Source: Parapedobacter pyrenivorans_A
GTDB lineage: Bacteria; Bacteroidota; Bacteroidia; Sphingobacteriales; Sphingobacteriaceae
Assembly: GCF_041925275.1 (NCBI RefSeq)
Contig: NZ_JBHEUZ010000001.1
Span: 124,001 to 188,000 of the forward strand
Direction of reading: 5' to 3'
DNA: 64,000 nt
This document shows, one piece after another, positions 16,618-25,364 of this stretch (its first letter is position 1; each line of letters starts with the position of its first letter). The position numbers and the translations under genes were made by a program. The notes below the pieces were generated by a model. It worked only from the letters and a program-made list of their open reading frames with translations. It was not told the DNA's origin and did not search any database.

Positions 16618-17967
16618 CTATTTCTTGCCTAGGTACGACGCGTCATCGATCTCATTCCCGTCTTTGATGATATCGCGGAACCACTTGAACAATCCCTTTT
16701 CTTTGCTTTCGCCTTGGACAATTCTCCCGATGGACAGGCGATCTTTTTCTTTGTCCTCGCTCATTTCTTCCTGTTCTTCTTCTGCCTGGATGCCCTTGAT
16801 CAGCAAACCGATGCCTGTGGCGTATAACGGGCTCTTCAGTTCGTCATAACTGTTTTTGGGCAACACTTCATTTTTCGCGAGGTGCTCATTGGGGAAGCCG
16901 ACGCGGCAATCGATACCCGTGATGTATTCAACCAACTGAACAAGGTGCTTCAATTGGGCGCCGCCACCGGTGATAACGATCCCTCCGATCAGCTTGTTTT
17001 CGTAGCCCGACGATTTAATTTCATAGTAAACGTGTTCGATAATCTCCTCCATCCGCGCCTGGATGATGTAGGCCAGATTCTTGACCGAGATTTCCTTTGC
17101 GTCGCGCCCGCGCAGCCCGGGGACACTGATAACTTCGTTTTCCTTGTTCTCGTCGGCAAGTGCCGACCCGAACCGGATCTTCAATAGTTCGGCCTGGTTG
17201 CGCAGTACGGAACACCCTTGTTTGATGTCCTCGGTTACGATATTGCCACCCAATGGGATTACCGCCGTATGGCGGATGATACCTTCATGGAAGATGGCGA
17301 CATCGGTTGTACCACCACCGATATCCACCAGTACCACGCCCGCGTCCTTGTCGGCCTCGTCAAGTACGGCCTCGGAAGACGCTAGCGGCTCAAGGATCAG
17401 GTCCTGCACCTCCAAAGAGGCGTTGACGATACATTTCTTGATGTTTTTAACAGCACTCACCAACCCCGAAATGATATGGAAGTTTGCTTCCATCCGGCGT
17501 CCTGCCATGCCAATGGGATCTTTTATCCCCGGCTCGTTGTCAATGGTAAATTCCTGCGGCAGCACGTGGATGATCTCTTCGCCCGGAGGGAGCACCAATT
17601 TGTACATATCTTCGATGAGCCGTTCTATATCCAGTCGGTTGATTTCGCTGTCGTCCTTGCGCGTAAGGATACCGCGATGCTGGATGCTTTTGATGTGCTG
17701 GCCGGCGATGCCCACATTGACCACCTTGATATCCACATTGGACTGTCCGGCGGCCTCCTCCACCGCCTGCTTGATGCTGCTTACCGTTTTCTGGATGTTG
17801 GCTACAACCCCCCGGCTCACGCCGGACGACTCTGCTTTGCCCACGCCGAGGATTTCGATTTTGTTCGTGCCACTCCGGCGGCCCACGGTGACGCATATTT
17901 TCGTCGTACCAATGTCAAGCCCCACGATGATTGGCGAGTCCTTTTCCGCTGTTATTTTTGCTTTCAT
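16618..17967 (-). CDS. ftsA: Cell division actin-like protein FtsA
   Basis: FtsA tethers FtsZ filaments to the membrane and recruits later divisome proteins. The actin/Hsp70-type ATP-binding blocks are visible: VGLDIGTTKICVTVGR (phosphate 1), VDIGGGTTDVAIFHEG (phosphate 2) and GGIVITGGGAQLKHL (adenosine). The C-terminus is basic and amphipathic (KEKGLFKWFRDIIKDG), as expected of the membrane-targeting helix, although it is followed by a short extra tail. Length 449 is normal for the phylum. It lies between ftsQ (151-nt gap) and ftsZ (139-nt gap), the two widest gaps in the cluster. Confidence 0.97.
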   Translation of the reverse strand: MKAKITAEKDSPIIVGLDIGTTKICVTVGRRSGTNKIEILGVGKAESSGVSRGVVANIQKTVSSIKQAVEEAAGQSNVDIKVVNVGIAGQHIKSIQHRGILTRKDDSEINRLDIERLIEDMYKLVLPPGEEIIHVLPQEFTIDNEPGIKDPIGMAGRRMEANFHIISGLVSAVKNIKKCIVNASLEVQDLILEPLASSEAVLDEADKDAGVVLVDIGGGTTDVAIFHEGIIRHTAVIPLGGNIVTEDIKQGCSVLRNQAELLKIRFGSALADENKENEVISVPGLRGRDAKEISVKNLAYIIQARMEEIIEHVYYEIKSSGYENKLIGGIVITGGGAQLKHLVQLVEYITGIDCRVGFPNEHLAKNEVLPKNSYDELKSPLYATGIGLLIKGIQAEEEQEEMSEDKEKDRLSIGRIVQGESKEKGLFKWFRDIIKDGNEIDDASYLGKK

Positions 17968-18008
17968 CTGTGTATAATTTGTTTTTTTGTTGTCAGATGG
18001 AACCTTTG

Positions 18009-18105
18009 ATGATTAAAATAGTCATTGCCTTATGTGCTTAAATGCGAAGCATTCATGAACGCCTCTTATAATAAGCGCGAGAGTGAATAACATTATTTTA
18101 ATCAT
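18009..18105. repeat. 12-bp perfect inverted repeat in the ftsQ-ftsA gap
   Basis: ATGATTAAAATA (18009-18020) and TATTTTAATCAT (18094-18105) are exact complements separated by 73 nt; the enclosed sequence holds a small CTTAT-A-ATAAG dyad. It fills most of the 151-nt gap. Whether it acts as RNA or as a protein-binding site is unknown. Confidence 0.5.
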
Positions 18106-18118
18106 GCCGGGTTCATAA

Positions 18119-18979
18119 TTATTGAGTATTGTTGCTATTTATTGAACTATGAGTTGAATCCGGTATAATCACTATATCTTCCGGGTCGAAATGCGCACTG
18201 CGCTCGCAGATGATCTGCCCAGCAAACTTGAGGTTTACGGAGCTATACGCCCTTACACCCGTTTTGGGAACGATCTTACTGTAAAACAGCATTAATTTTT
18301 CGAATTTACGATCAAGCGAGTCGGCATTGCCCAAAATGATCCGTTGCCCCCCTACGCGAGGCACCAGCTCGATGTCATGTTGTTCATTCACATAAAGCTG
18401 CACCACCTGGCTGCTCCACAAGCTATCGCTGCTGATGTATTGGGCCGTTTTGAAAACATCGTCTACCAATTGGCTTTTTGTAGTGTCGAGCGTACCATCA
18501 TACGGTTCCGAAACAAACCCATTGACCACCGGCACACGCGGCACGTACTTCAATGAAACGGGCATTTTATGCCCCTGTAGATCGATGTAAAAGTCGGGGC
18601 CATCGCGGTTTATGATCCGCACCACCGCTTCCCGTTGTTTAACCCGTACGGTCAACAATCCGTCCATATCCATGGTCACAACCGCAGAAAACACATAGGG
18701 AATCTGCTTCAGCTCTTGTTCGATTTGATGGATGGGAATGCTTTCCAGTGTCCGGCCTTCCAATTCGCCGAATTTCTCTACGAGCAATGCAGCGATATCT
18801 TTCTGCTCGATGAAGGATTCATTGCCCAACAAGATGACCCGCATCGCTGTACATGCCTGCTCATTGCTTTTGGTACCGATAAAACCCATCAACAAGATGA
18901 GTCCCGCGAGCAACACCACCCCTGTTGCACCGTACAGCAGGTTGCGCCAATTAAACCGATATGATGTGATGCTACCCAT
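18119..18979 (-). CDS. ftsQ: Cell division protein FtsQ/DivIB
   Basis: This 286-residue bitopic protein has a short cytoplasmic N-terminus, one membrane helix (LLYGATGVVLLAGLILLMGFIG, broken here as residues about 13-34) and a periplasmic region. It includes a POTRA-like part (ALLVEKFGELEGRTLESIPI...) and the beta-domain with VKQREAVVRI and YIDLQGHKMP, characteristic of FtsQ. FtsQ links early and late divisome proteins and binds FtsB/FtsL. Its start overlaps the murC stop by 8 nt. Sequence conservation is low in this family, but position between murC and ftsA supports the call. Confidence 0.92.
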   Translation of the reverse strand: MGSITSYRFNWRNLLYGATGVVLLAGLILLMGFIGTKSNEQACTAMRVILLGNESFIEQKDIAALLVEKFGELEGRTLESIPIHQIEQELKQIPYVFSAVVTMDMDGLLTVRVKQREAVVRIINRDGPDFYIDLQGHKMPVSLKYVPRVPVVNGFVSEPYDGTLDTTKSQLVDDVFKTAQYISSDSLWSSQVVQLYVNEQHDIELVPRVGGQRIILGNADSLDRKFEKLMLFYSKIVPKTGVRAYSSVNLKFAGQIICERSAHFDPEDIVIIPDSTHSSINSNNTQ

Positions 18980-20327
18980 GTTCCAATATGGCTTTCAATG
19001 GTTTGACCAATAAATCGATATCTCCGGCACCCACGGTCACGAGCAGTTCCGGCCGCACGTTGCGCACATATTCCTTTATGTTGTCCGGGCTCGCGACATG
19101 CTTGTCGACAAGGACGATTTTTTCGAGCAGCATCTGCGCATCCACACCTTTTATAGGCATTTCCCGTGCCGGATAGATTTCCATCAGCAACAGGGCATCT
19201 ACCATACCCAACGCTTCGGCGAATCCGGCGGCAAAATCGCGGGTCCGGCTAAATAGATGCGGCTGGAAGATAGCCGTCAGTTTCTTTTCAGGGTATAGTT
19301 GCCTGACAGCCGAAAAAAATGCCTTCAACTCCTCGGGGTGATGGGCATAGTCATCAATATAAACGGCATCTTCGGTCCTTACGACATACTCAAACCGCCG
19401 TTTCACACCCGCAAATGACGAGAGTGCTTTGGTGATTTTGGCTATGGGGATTTCCAGCAGTTGCGCCACGACGGTTGCAGCAACGGCGTTTTCAATGTTG
19501 TGCCGTCCAGGCACACCGAGGCGTATGTCTGCTACGCGTTCCCCGCCGCGCACGTAGTCAAAATAAAACTCCCCCTTTTTGACGCGGACTTGATCGGCGT
19601 AAGCGTCGGCCACCTCGGTGGCCGAATAGTGGATATCAGCTTCGAATGGTAGCCCCCCCTTGACTATACGCTTACCGTCGCTATGCAATTGGCCCAAAAA
19701 CAACCGGAACGACTCATGGAGTTGATCTTTATCACCGTAAATATCCAGGTGGTCGGCATCAGCCGACGTTACGACGGCAATATCCGGATACAACGTGAGG
19801 AAAGACCGGTCGAATTCATCGGCCTCCACCACCATGATGTCGTTGTCGGAAAAAAGCACATTGGTATGGTAGTTCGTACTCAACCCTCCCAAAAAGGCCG
19901 AACAACCGACGCCGCTATCCGTTAGGATATGGGTGATGAGTGCCGTGGTGGTGGTCTTGCCATGGGTACCCGCAACAGCGATGGTAAACTTACGCTGGCT
20001 GATCAGTCCCAGCACCTGCGACCGTTTGAATAGCGCGTGGCCCAACACCTGGAATTGGTTGAGGATGCCCAATTCGCCCGGCACGGCCGGGGTGTAGATA
20101 ATTAAGGTATGCTCATCGGCGGTTTTAAAAGCGTCGTTGACCACGTCGAAGTCATCGGCATAGTTTACGGCAATACCTTCCGCCACCAGCTGCCGTGTCA
20201 GTTCGGTTTCCGTTTTGTCATACCCGCCCACCAGACAACCCATATGGCGAAAATAACGTGCCAGGGCGCTCATGCCAATGCCACCGATTCCGATGAGGTA
20301 AACTTGTCTGATGTCGCTTATATTCAT
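18972..20327 (-). CDS. murC: UDP-N-acetylmuramate-L-alanine ligase MurC
   Basis: MurC adds the first amino acid, L-Ala, to UDP-MurNAc in peptidoglycan precursor synthesis in the cytosol. The N-terminal dinucleotide-like fold starts VYLIGIGGIGMSALA, the P-loop is VAGTHGKTTTTALI near residue 115, and the central motif DADHLDIYGD and the C-terminal IDDYAHHPEELKAFF are typical of MurC. Length is 451. The ATG at 20327 starts exactly at the conserved N-terminus. A short A-rich leader with repeated AGCAAA precedes it. Confidence 0.97.
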   Translation of the reverse strand: MNISDIRQVYLIGIGGIGMSALARYFRHMGCLVGGYDKTETELTRQLVAEGIAVNYADDFDVVNDAFKTADEHTLIIYTPAVPGELGILNQFQVLGHALFKRSQVLGLISQRKFTIAVAGTHGKTTTTALITHILTDSGVGCSAFLGGLSTNYHTNVLFSDNDIMVVEADEFDRSFLTLYPDIAVVTSADADHLDIYGDKDQLHESFRLFLGQLHSDGKRIVKGGLPFEADIHYSATEVADAYADQVRVKKGEFYFDYVRGGERVADIRLGVPGRHNIENAVAATVVAQLLEIPIAKITKALSSFAGVKRRFEYVVRTEDAVYIDDYAHHPEELKAFFSAVRQLYPEKKLTAIFQPHLFSRTRDFAAGFAEALGMVDALLLMEIYPAREMPIKGVDAQMLLEKIVLVDKHVASPDNIKEYVRNVRPELLVTVGAGDIDLLVKPLKAILEHG

Positions 20328-20343
20328 GCTGTTTTTTTGCTAT

Positions 20344-20356
20344 TTTGCTTTTTGCT
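20344..20356 (-). promoter_or_regulatory. AGCAAA-rich leader of murC
   Basis: On the minus strand AGCAAAAAGCAAA lies between the murG stop and the murC ATG, with further AGCAAA copies next to it. An identical 13-mer precedes murG. A-rich leaders often replace Shine-Dalgarno sites in Bacteroidota, so a role in translation initiation is inferred. Confidence 0.35.
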
Positions 20357-20362
20357 ATTTGC

Positions 20363-21472
20363 CTATCGTTTATCATCCCCAGCCAACCTCAACACTTCCC
20401 GTGCAATGACTTCGTCGGCATCAACGATGGCCAACTCCTTCAAATTTGCACATAGCATCTCACATTGCCGCTGGTCATCCAGTAAAGCCAATGCTTCGGT
20501 TATCAGTTTCCGCGGAGCCTCGGCATCCGTTACCATCAATGCCGCTGAGCGGTTGACCAGCGCCTGTGCATTCTTCGTTTGGTGGTCTTCTGCCACATTG
20601 GGCGAAGGCACCAAGATCGTTGGCTTGCCCACCACGCAGAGTTCGGCAATGGTGCCCGCGCCGGCCCTCGCGATGATGGCATCAGCAGCCGCATAGGCAA
20701 AATCCATGCGCTGCAGGAAGGGGGTCAGTTTTACATGCTCGCCATATTCCGCGTTAACGGATTCGCGCAGTGAATCGTAATAATATGCACCGCACTGCCA
20801 AACTACCTGTATATTGGCGGCAACCAAACGGTCCAACCCATCACGCATACTTTCATTCAATGTACGTGCGCCAAGGCTGCCACCGGTGAGGAGGATAGTT
20901 TTCCTTTCCGGAGAAAGCCCCAATGCCGCCGTCGCCTCGGGCCGTTTATCGGCTATGGTTACCGCCTCGCGCCGAATCGGGTTTCCGGTAAATAAGATTT
21001 TCTCTTTGGGGAAGAACCTGTCCATGCCTTCGAATGCCACACATACCGTTGCCACCTTGCCGGCCAACCGTTTGTTTGTGATCCCGGCATATGAATTCTG
21101 CTCCTGGATGAGAGCCGGCACCCCCATCCGCACGGCGGAATGGAGCAATGGTCCGGAGGCATAGCCGCCCACGCCCACGGCGACATCCGGCCGGAAATCA
21201 CGGATAATCTGCCGCGCTTTGCGGATACTTCTGTACAGTTTGAAAGGCAGGGCCAGGTTTTTCCAAAGCGACTTCCTGTTAATACCCTGGATGTCGAGAC
21301 CGATGATCTCATAACCCGCGGCAGGCACCTTTTCCATTTCCATTTTGCCATTGGCCCCCACAAACAACACCGCGGTGTCGGGCGCCAACCGTTTCAACGC
21401 ATTGGCAATGGCGATGGCTGGGAAGATATGCCCCCCGGTACCGCCTCCGCTTATGATAATCCGCTTTGCCAT
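20363..21472 (-). CDS. murG: UDP-GlcNAc:undecaprenyl-PP-MurNAc-pentapeptide transferase MurG
   Basis: MurG is a peripheral membrane glycosyltransferase (GT28) that turns lipid I into lipid II. It opens with IIISGGGTGGHIFPAIAIA (lipid-I loop), contains GGYASGPLLHSAVRMGVPAL, LLTGGSLGARTLN, and the UDP-GlcNAc-binding RAGAGTIAELCVVGKPTILV. The frame is open upstream to 21832 inside ftsW, but homology begins at ATG 21472, giving 369 residues, the normal length. It follows ftsW after 35 nt of A-rich leader on the sense strand. Confidence 0.97.
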   Translation of the reverse strand: MAKRIIISGGGTGGHIFPAIAIANALKRLAPDTAVLFVGANGKMEMEKVPAAGYEIIGLDIQGINRKSLWKNLALPFKLYRSIRKARQIIRDFRPDVAVGVGGYASGPLLHSAVRMGVPALIQEQNSYAGITNKRLAGKVATVCVAFEGMDRFFPKEKILFTGNPIRREAVTIADKRPEATAALGLSPERKTILLTGGSLGARTLNESMRDGLDRLVAANIQVVWQCGAYYYDSLRESVNAEYGEHVKLTPFLQRMDFAYAAADAIIARAGAGTIAELCVVGKPTILVPSPNVAEDHQTKNAQALVNRSAALMVTDAEAPRKLITEALALLDDQRQCEMLCANLKELAIVDADEVIAREVLRLAGDDKR

Positions 21473-21482
21473 TGTCGTTAAC

Positions 21483-21495
21483 TTTGCTTTTTGCT
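21483..21495 (-). promoter_or_regulatory. AGCAAA-rich leader of murG
   Basis: AGCAAAAAGCAAA on the minus strand, 11 nt before the murG ATG and identical to the 13-mer before murC. Probably an A-rich translation enhancer; this is inference. Confidence 0.35.
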
Positions 21496-21507
21496 CTTTG
21501 CTCCTCA

Positions 21508-22686
21508 CTATCCCATTGCCGGGATTTCGCCTACAATCACTTTCTTGCTTTGTTCGTTTTGTTTGCCCACCCCTTTCATCTCGTCGATATTGCGGCTTAC
21601 GCTCAGGATGATACCGAAGGCTAAACTGGTGAATAATATGGATGTTCCACCCATGCTCACGAGCGGCAGCGGAATCCCCGTTACGGGGCCCAGACCAACC
21701 GCCACGGCCATGTTGCCCAACGCCTGCAGCGCCAGACTGAAGCCTAGCCCCGCCGCCAACAAGGCACCGAATGCCTTGGGGCTCAGCGTGACGATCCGGA
21801 TGCACCGGAACATCAATGCCACGTATAGGCAAACCAGGATAACGCCTCCAATCGCGCCGTATTCCTCAATGATGATGGCAAAAATAAAGTCGGAATACGG
21901 GTGTGGCAATACGTTCCGCTGTGTGCTATTGCCCGGACCTTTGCCGAACAGCCCGCCGGAGGCGATGGCAATCTTCGCATGGTCTGCCTGAAAGGATTTT
22001 TCGGAATCCGCTTGCTCGCCGCTCAGGTAGGTTTCCACCCGCGACATGTAGGTTTCCCGCCGTGGCCCTAACGATACGACCAATACCAACAATACGAATA
22101 CCCCTAGGCAGACATAAGCGATCTGCTTGATACTGATGCGACCGATGATCAACAATAGTACGCTTACACCGAATAACATCAGCGCCGTGGATAGGTTTGC
22201 CGGTGCTATAAGGACGAATATCGCGCAGACCGACCCCATAATGGGCAGGAAGGCTTTTTTGACATCTTTGATATTTTCCTGTTTGCGTGTCAATGTCCGT
22301 GCGAGAAAGGTAATCAGGGCCAGTTTCGCCAAATCGGAGGTTTGGAACGTTTGGTTAATCACCGGGATCGTCACCCAACGGCTAGCTTCATTTACCGTAT
22401 TGCCAAACAATAACGTATAGAGCAGCAATGGAATGGTAATAGCCATCAGGATTTTAGATATGCCGGCGTACCAACGGTAGTCGAGAAGGTGGGAGAAGTA
22501 CATCAACGCAAAACCGCCGAATATGAGCAATGTATGCTTGATGAGGTATACTTCCGTACCCTTTCCCTCTTTATAGGCCAAGGTCCCCACAGAACTATAC
22601 ACGGCTAGTAGCGACCATACCGATAGCACGATGATAATGATCCACAACCATCGGTCTCCTTTTAATTTTGAAAATGCTTGTTCCAT
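21508..22686 (-). CDS. ftsW: SEDS-family septal peptidoglycan polymerase FtsW
   Basis: FtsW polymerises lipid II at the septum together with its cognate PBP, FtsI. The protein is a polytopic membrane protein with about ten helices and the SEDS motifs LAVYSSVGTLAY, ASRWVTIPVINQTFQTSDLAKLAL split around residue 125, and GLGPVTGIPLPLVSMGGTSI near the C-terminus. I chose ATG 22686 (MEQAFSKLKGDRW, 392 residues), because the first membrane helix follows at the usual distance; a GTG at 22743 overlapping the murD stop would add 19 non-hydrophobic residues. It lies between murD and murG. Confidence 0.95.
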   Translation of the reverse strand: MEQAFSKLKGDRWLWIIIIVLSVWSLLAVYSSVGTLAYKEGKGTEVYLIKHTLLIFGGFALMYFSHLLDYRWYAGISKILMAITIPLLLYTLLFGNTVNEASRWVTIPVINQTFQTSDLAKLALITFLARTLTRKQENIKDVKKAFLPIMGSVCAIFVLIAPANLSTALMLFGVSVLLLIIGRISIKQIAYVCLGVFVLLVLVVSLGPRRETYMSRVETYLSGEQADSEKSFQADHAKIAIASGGLFGKGPGNSTQRNVLPHPYSDFIFAIIIEEYGAIGGVILVCLYVALMFRCIRIVTLSPKAFGALLAAGLGFSLALQALGNMAVAVGLGPVTGIPLPLVSMGGTSILFTSLAFGIILSVSRNIDEMKGVGKQNEQSKKVIVGEIPAMG

Positions 22687-22739
22687 TTCTCTTTGGTTAA
22701 CTCTCAGCTTCCTGCATTCAGCAGTCCACGTTTCATTGA

Positions 22740-24110
22740 TCACAAATCCATTACAGCTTCTTTGAATTGGTTGCCGCGGTCCTCGAAATTCCTGAACCAG
22801 TCGAAACTCGCGCAGGCCGGCGATAACAATACCGTATCGCCTTTCTGGGCCAAATGCGAAGCCATCTCAACGGCATCGCGCATACTTGAGCTATTGACGA
22901 TGATCTGTGCGTCGTCTTCCAGCGACTCATATATGCGGGAATTGTCTTTACCAATACATACGATTGCCCGCACTTTTGTTCTCACCAGCTCGCGCAGCAT
23001 CTCATAGTCGTTGCCCTTGTCTACACCGCCCATAATCAATACGACATGGGGTGCAAAACTTTCCAGTGCATACCAAACGGCATTTACATTGGTTGCCTTG
23101 GAATCGTTGATGTAGTTGACGCCGGCAATGCACGCCACAAATTCCAGTCGGTGCGGAATGTTCTTGAACGAACCCATACTCTCCTTCATCGAAGCGTTGC
23201 GTAGTTCTTGTGCCTTGGCTACCAATCCGGAAGCCATGTTGTTGTACACATTGTGTTTACCCTGGAGGGAAAGTTCATTGATATCCATCGTAAAAATATC
23301 TTGGTTTGGTACGTTAATTACAAGTTCGTTATTGTTTAGGTAAGCGCCCGGCTCTACCTGTTCATGAAGGCTAAACGGAAGCATCTGTGCCGCGGTGGGG
23401 TACTTCCCCAGCGCCGCCTTGGTAACGGGGTCATCCGTACAGTAGATAAATAGGTCGTCGGGTTGCTGGTTCCTGACGATACGGAATTTTGACTCTGTAT
23501 AGTTTTCCAACTTATGGTCATACCGGTCTAGGTGGTCCGGGGTGATGTTAAGCAACACCGCTACGTCAGCACGGAAATAGACCATATCATCCAACATGAA
23601 GCTACTCAGCTCCAACACATAGTAATCATGTTGCTCGCGGGCCACCTGCAAGGCGAAGCTCCGCCCAATATTACCGGCCAACCCCACGTTGAGGCCGGCT
23701 TGGCTTAAAAGGTGCCACGTTAGCATCGTAGTGGTAGACTTCCCGTTGGAACCGGTGATACCAATCAGCTTGGCATCGGTATATTGTGCAGCGAACTCGA
23801 TTTCGGCAATCACTGGCGTTTGCTGGGCCTTCAGCTTTTGAACGATCGGCACGGTTGCGGGGATGCCCGGGCTCTTCACAACAAGGGCCGCATCCAGTAC
23901 GATGGACTCCGTATGCATGCCCTCTTCGAACGGTATGCCTGCATCATGGAGCTGCTTTTTATAGTTATCGGCAATCGTCCCACTATCTGACACCCATACG
24001 TCAAACCCCTTTTGCCGGGCGAGTATGGCCGTGCCCACACCGCTCTCACCGGCACCGAGCACCACGAGTTTCCCCTGTTGCGGATAGTGATATGTGGGTA
24101 TGGCTGCCAT
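22740..24110 (-). CDS. murD: UDP-N-acetylmuramoylalanine-D-glutamate ligase MurD
   Basis: MurD adds D-Glu to UDP-MurNAc-L-Ala. The N-terminal block VVLGAGESGVGTAILA, the P-loop GITGSNGKSTTTMLTWHLL near residue 115, NITPDHLDRYDHKLENY, and INDSKATNVNAVWYALES in the C-terminal domain are all diagnostic. Length is 456. The ATG at 24110 lies 3 nt after the mraY stop, so coupling is likely. Confidence 0.97.
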   Translation of the reverse strand: MAAIPTYHYPQQGKLVVLGAGESGVGTAILARQKGFDVWVSDSGTIADNYKKQLHDAGIPFEEGMHTESIVLDAALVVKSPGIPATVPIVQKLKAQQTPVIAEIEFAAQYTDAKLIGITGSNGKSTTTMLTWHLLSQAGLNVGLAGNIGRSFALQVAREQHDYYVLELSSFMLDDMVYFRADVAVLLNITPDHLDRYDHKLENYTESKFRIVRNQQPDDLFIYCTDDPVTKAALGKYPTAAQMLPFSLHEQVEPGAYLNNNELVINVPNQDIFTMDINELSLQGKHNVYNNMASGLVAKAQELRNASMKESMGSFKNIPHRLEFVACIAGVNYINDSKATNVNAVWYALESFAPHVVLIMGGVDKGNDYEMLRELVRTKVRAIVCIGKDNSRIYESLEDDAQIIVNSSSMRDAVEMASHLAQKGDTVLLSPACASFDWFRNFEDRGNQFKEAVMDL

Positions 24111-24113
24111 TTA

Positions 24114-25358
24114 TTATCTCACTTTCAATGTCACGATGGTCAGGATAGCAAGGAGGATACTCAATATCCAAAAACGGGTCACGATTTTAGCCTCGTGGTA
24201 TCCCTTCTTCTGGTAGTGATGGTGGAGGGGCGACATCCTGAAAATCCGGCGGCCCTCGCCATACTTCCGTTTGGTATATTTGAAGTACGACACCTGGATG
24301 ATGACCGATAGATTTTCGACAAGGAAGACCCCGCATAAAATAGGAATGAGCAATTCTTTCCTGATCAATACCGCAAAAGCGGCAATGATACCGCCGATGG
24401 CCAGGCTACCCGTATCGCCCATGAATACTTGTGCCGGGTAGGAGTTGTACCAAAGGAATCCCGTGCAAGCCCCCACAAATGCACCTGCGAATATCACCAA
24501 CTCGCCCGAGTTGGGTATGTACATGATGTTGAGGTAATCGGAAAAAATCACGTTGCCCGACACGTAGGCCAGAATGGCAAGGGTACCCCCTATGGTGGCC
24601 GAAGTGCCCGTGGCGAGTCCGTCGATGCCATCCGTGATGTTGGCCCCATTGGATACGGCCGCCACAATGAAAACAACGACAACCAAAAATACCATAAACG
24701 TCAACAGGGACCCATTGGCACCGAATAGGCTTAATACCTTGGCATAATCGAACTCGTTGTTCTTATAGAAAGGAATATTGGTTTTTGTAGACTTCACATC
24801 CTTTGTATAGTAGGTCTGCCCGGTATCGCCTTGAATGTGCCTCTCAACGGTTGCTCCCGGCGTAGGGTTGGCCACTGTCTCCCTTACCACGATATCCGGA
24901 TGGAAATACATGGTGCACGCAATGATGATACCCAATCCCACTTGGCCAACAATCTTGAACCTACCCGCCAACCCTTCTTTATTTTTACGGAACACCTTGA
25001 TGTAGTCATCTAAAAAACCGATCGTTCCCATCCATACGGTGGTGACCAGCATCAGGATGACATAAATATTCTCAAGTTTGGCAAAAAGAAGCGTTGGCAC
25101 CAAAATCCCGGCAAGTATAATCAGCCCGCCCATCGTTGGCGTACCTTGCTTTTGCTTTTCACCTTCGAGCCCCAGGTCGCGGATAGTTTCCCCTACCTGC
25201 TTGGCACGCAACAAACGGATGAGCCGGCTACCATAGCCCGTGGTTATAATCAACGATACGATAACGGCTATGGCCGTACGGAACGAGATGTATTGCCACA
25301 ACCCCGATCCGGGCACGTGGATGTAGTCTTCTAGCCAAGTAAACAAATAGTACAACAT
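24114..25358 (-). CDS. mraY: Phospho-N-acetylmuramoyl-pentapeptide transferase MraY
   Basis: MraY transfers phospho-MurNAc-pentapeptide to undecaprenyl phosphate, forming lipid I in the inner membrane. The polytopic protein has the family motifs GTPTMGGLIIL, FLDDYIKV (catalytic Asp pair), NITDGIDGLATG, FMGDTGSLAIGG and FRMSPLHHHY. At 414 residues it is longer than E. coli MraY (360); the extra sequence is a segment around residues 170-205 (HIQGDTGQTYYTKDVKST), an insertion often present in Bacteroidota. It lies 6 nt after murE and 3 nt before murD. Confidence 0.97.
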   Translation of the reverse strand: MLYYLFTWLEDYIHVPGSGLWQYISFRTAIAVIVSLIITTGYGSRLIRLLRAKQVGETIRDLGLEGEKQKQGTPTMGGLIILAGILVPTLLFAKLENIYVILMLVTTVWMGTIGFLDDYIKVFRKNKEGLAGRFKIVGQVGLGIIIACTMYFHPDIVVRETVANPTPGATVERHIQGDTGQTYYTKDVKSTKTNIPFYKNNEFDYAKVLSLFGANGSLLTFMVFLVVVVFIVAAVSNGANITDGIDGLATGTSATIGGTLAILAYVSGNVIFSDYLNIMYIPNSGELVIFAGAFVGACTGFLWYNSYPAQVFMGDTGSLAIGGIIAAFAVLIRKELLIPILCGVFLVENLSVIIQVSYFKYTKRKYGEGRRIFRMSPLHHHYQKKGYHEAKIVTRFWILSILLAILTIVTLKVR

Positions 25359-25364
25359 AGCTTA

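Noticed and set aside
17081..17977. 298-codon open frame antisense to ftsA
   Set aside because: Same reason: a shadow of ftsA with low-complexity Ser/Thr-rich translation.
21473..21832. N-terminal extension of murG into ftsW
   Set aside because: The extra residues lack MurG homology and lie inside ftsW; MurG starts at 21472.
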